Part shown: piece after piece, positions 62,073 to 64,000 of the stretch
Numbering within the stretch: the stretch's first letter is position 1
Layout of the letters: the number at the start of each line of letters is the position of its first letter
Source: JAAXHF01 sp965242605
GTDB taxonomy: Bacteria > Desulfobacterota > Binatia > Bin18
Length of the DNA: 64,000 nt
Reading direction: 5' to 3'
NCBI GenBank assembly: GCA_965242605.1
Contig: CBDESS010000003.1
Location: 1-64,000 of the forward strand
Program-made: the position numbers and the translations under genes
Notes under the pieces: model-generated
Told to the model about the DNA's origin: nothing
What the model saw: only the letters and a program-made list of their open reading frames with translations
Databases searched by the model: none

Positions 62073-63340
62073 CGCTACGCGTTCCGCAACTTCGCCAGGC
62101 CGTGCGCCTCGCCGGCTGGAATGCGTTCCTGCTCGTCGTGGGGCTGGTCCTGCTCGTGCTGGCCGGGGAGGCCTACTTCCGGCTGACAAAGCCGTTCATG
62201 ACAGAGCGCGAGCAGCGCCATTTCGTTCCCAAGGTTGGGTACCTGCGGAAGCCCTATACGGAGGCGCGTCATACGAACCGGCTCGACTTCTGGACCGTGT
62301 CCCGCACCAACCGCCTGGGCTTCCTTGACCGGGACCCCCAGAGTCCCGCGCACGCCGCGGCCAGCTGCCACGTCACCATGATCGGCGACTCCTATGTGGA
62401 CGCGCGGGAAGTCCCCATCGCCGACAAATTCCAGGTCCGACTTGAGACCCTCGCCGCCCGCGAGCTGCCTCACCTGAACGTCACCACCTCGGCCTTCGGG
62501 TTCAGCGGTGCCGGCCAGGTCCAGCAACTGCCGCTCTACGACGAGTACGCCCGGCTCTTGCGTCCCAAGCTGCTGGTCCTGGTTTTCGTGCCGAACGATT
62601 TTATGAACAACGCTGCCCTTCTCCGGGCATTAGACCAGGGCCAGGGCCCGGAACGCTTCCCGGACGCCAGCCTGGAAAGGTGCCCGGATGGGACGCTGGA
62701 ACTCCGCCCCCCCAATCCTGATCGGACCAGCCTGTTGCGGAGACTCCCCGAACCGCCAAAATCCTGGAGCGTTCGCGCCACAGAGAGCGCGAGCAAGATG
62801 TCCTGGTTTGCAAGCTGGTTGAATGCCAAGCTGAAGAGGAGGGCAAGCGACGAGAGACAGCGTTTCCAAGTCAGAACGAGGGTGGACGCGTTGCGGCAAC
62901 TGCCTCGCTATGCGGCGATGCTTGAAGGATGGCAACCGACCACGCGGCGTGCACTAACCCTGATGTTTGCTGAGAGCAGCCTGCCGCCCTTGTTTGAGGA
63001 TGCCCTGGACTACACGGCCTTTGCGTTTGCGCAGTTCAAGGCGCGCGCCACCCGCGACGGTACCAGGCTGGCCATTCTGGCGTCCCACCGCACGCGGATG
63101 AAGTTCTTGGGAACTCGCGTATTCGGCCGGATGCACGCCCTGGCCGCGGCGCTCGGCATTCCCGTCATTGACCAGGCCGACTACATCCTCCGCCAAGGCG
63201 TCACGCTCAAAGATGCGCACTGGCACCACGACGGCCACTGGACCGTCGCCGGCCACCGCTGGGCGGCGGAGGCCCTGCTTGAGTGGTTGAAGCAGCACCC
63301 GGAGGTCTGTGACGGTGCGCCGCTAGGGGAGAAGCCCTGA
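62069..63340 (+). CDS. SGNH-hydrolase-like membrane-anchored protein, 423 aa
   Basis: The start ATG overlaps the oxidoreductase stop. One N-terminal membrane segment (about 20-38) is followed by a soluble, probably periplasmic domain with MIGDSYVDA at 104-112 (the SGNH block I serine at S108), VLVFVPNDFMNN (the Asn-containing block) and, near the end, HHDGHWTVAGH at 386-396 with the Asp/His pair. Proteins of this layout are related to AlgX/AlgJ-type O-acetyltransferases and esterases that modify polysaccharides outside the membrane. The next gene is a close paralogue. Acetyl transfer rather than removal is an inference from context with other glycan enzymes. Confidence 0.82.
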   Translation: MTLRVPQLRQAVRLAGWNAFLLVVGLVLLVLAGEAYFRLTKPFMTEREQRHFVPKVGYLRKPYTEARHTNRLDFWTVSRTNRLGFLDRDPQSPAHAAASCHVTMIGDSYVDAREVPIADKFQVRLETLAARELPHLNVTTSAFGFSGAGQVQQLPLYDEYARLLRPKLLVLVFVPNDFMNNAALLRALDQGQGPERFPDASLERCPDGTLELRPPNPDRTSLLRRLPEPPKSWSVRATESASKMSWFASWLNAKLKRRASDERQRFQVRTRVDALRQLPRYAAMLEGWQPTTRRALTLMFAESSLPPLFEDALDYTAFAFAQFKARATRDGTRLAILASHRTRMKFLGTRVFGRMHALAAALGIPVIDQADYILRQGVTLKDAHWHHDGHWTVAGHRWAAEALLEWLKQHPEVCDGAPLGEKP

Positions 63341-63420
63341 AAGTCTGCGGGGCGCGTCACCTGCTCGCCGAACAGGCGCGCTCAGTCACTCTGGAACGCG
63401 TCCTCCGTTCCCAGGACGGC

Positions 63421-63459
63421 ATGGAAAGGAAACAGGGGTGCCTCTCTTTCCATCCATGA
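63421..63459 (+). other. Possible 12-codon leader overlapping the second SGNH gene start
   Basis: An ATG at 63421 opens a 12-codon frame (MERKQGCLSFHP) whose TGA at 63457-63459 overlaps the ATG of the next gene at 63456 in the ATGA form used elsewhere in the locus. AGGA lies about six bases ahead of it. It may be a coupling leader or chance. The 115 bases from 63341 to 63455 hold nothing else that I can identify. Confidence 0.25.
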
Positions 63460-64000
63460 CACTTCGCCAAGTCTTGCGCCTCGTCGGCTGGAATGCGTTC
63501 CTGCTCGCCGTGGGGCTGGCCCTGCTCGCGCTGGCCGGGGAGGCCTACTTCCGGCTGACGAAGCCGTTCATGACAGCGCGCGATCAGCGCCATTTCGTCC
63601 CCAAGGTCGGGCGTCTGCTGAAGCCCCATACGGAGGTGCGCCACACGAATGCCCTCGACTTCTGGACCGTGTCCCGCACCAACCGCCTGGGCTTCCTTGA
63701 CCGGGACCCCCCGAGTCCTGCGCGCGCCGCGGCCAGCTGCCACGTTACCATGATCGGCGACTCCGTCGTGGAGGCGAAGCAAGTCCCTATCGCCGACAAA
63801 CTCCATGTCCGCCTTGAGGCGCTCGCCGCCCGCGAGCTGCCCCATCTGAACGTCACCACCTCGGCCTTCGGGTTCAGCGGCACCGGCCAGGTCCAGCAAC
63901 TGCCGTTCTACGACGAGTACGCCCGACTCCTGCGTCCCAGGCTGCTGGTCCTGGTTTTCGTGCCGAACGATTTGCCGAACAACTACCCTATTTTGCGGAC
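63456..64000 (+). CDS. Second SGNH-hydrolase-like protein, 3' cut by window end
   Basis: A tandem paralogue of the gene at 62069-63340. It starts MTLRQVLRLVGWNAFLL, has the same membrane anchor and the motif MIGDSVVEA (catalytic S103), and is open to the last base of the window. Long stretches such as FWTVSRTNRLGFLDRD and TSAFGFSG are shared with the first copy, while positions just after the catalytic serine (YVDAREV against VVEAKQV) differ. It lacks the five-residue VPQLR-region insertion of the first copy at its N-terminus. The C-terminal Asp/His block lies beyond the window, so completeness cannot be judged. Confidence 0.85.
   Translation, partial: MTLRQVLRLVGWNAFLLAVGLALLALAGEAYFRLTKPFMTARDQRHFVPKVGRLLKPHTEVRHTNALDFWTVSRTNRLGFLDRDPPSPARAAASCHVTMIGDSVVEAKQVPIADKLHVRLEALAARELPHLNVTTSAFGFSGTGQVQQLPFYDEYARLLRPRLLVLVFVPNDLPNNYPILR

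Noticed and set aside
1..64000. tRNA, rRNA or riboswitch-like structures
   Set aside because: No tRNA-like cloverleaf, rRNA signature or known aptamer core was noticed by eye; non-coding gaps are all under 200 bases.

Overview
The window is a single-stranded (all +) stretch of very GC-rich bacterial DNA. It is part of a surface-glycan biosynthesis locus. No rRNA, tRNA, CRISPR array, transposase or phage gene was seen. The frequent GTG starts, strong G/C third positions and envelope-glycan gene set suggest an uncultivated or environmental high-GC Gram-negative bacterium; the sequence gives no safe basis for a narrower name.

Region 1 (1-50155) is the striking part. It is a head-to-tail array of at least 21 paralogous genes (called U0-U20 here), each about 2.44 kb and about 800-817 codons, and it continues to the left beyond the window. 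Each gene begins with a GTG inside the stop codon of the one before it (GTGA overlap), with a Shine-Dalgarno-like GGAGG in the last codons of the upstream gene, so the array looks like one translationally coupled operon. Each product looks like a GT-C type (GT39/ArnT/PMT-like) membrane glycosyltransferase with about 11 membrane segments, an invariant Asp/Asp-Tyr...Asp-Glu first loop and an HPxQxVYFN motif. A soluble tail of about 370 residues follows, containing two copies of an unnamed domain of about 105 residues with two cysteines. Sixteen copies are intact; U0, U1, U2, U12 and U16 are broken. The membrane core is nearly identical between copies, while two outer loops, the linker and the tail vary and recombine as modules.

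Region 2 (50156-64000) holds ordinary single-copy glycan genes in tight order: a GT-B glycosyltransferase, an O-antigen ligase/polymerase-like protein, a GT39 glycosyltransferase carrying one copy of the same tail domain found in the array, a GT2 polyprenyl-phosphate glycosyltransferase-like protein, a polysaccharide deacetylase, a FemAB/GNAT-like protein, a methyltransferase, an extended SDR, an FAD (GMC-type) oxidoreductase with a four-cysteine cluster motif, and two tandem SGNH-hydrolase-like membrane proteins, the second cut by the window end.

A reasonable reading (inference) is that the GT2 enzyme makes lipid-linked sugar donors. The GT-C enzymes would then use these on the outer face of the inner membrane to decorate a polymer that is joined by the ligase/polymerase and modified by the deacetylase, methyltransferase and SGNH proteins. 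The array would provide a large, recombining set of GT-C specificities. I do not know a described system with this many tandem, coupled GT-C genes.
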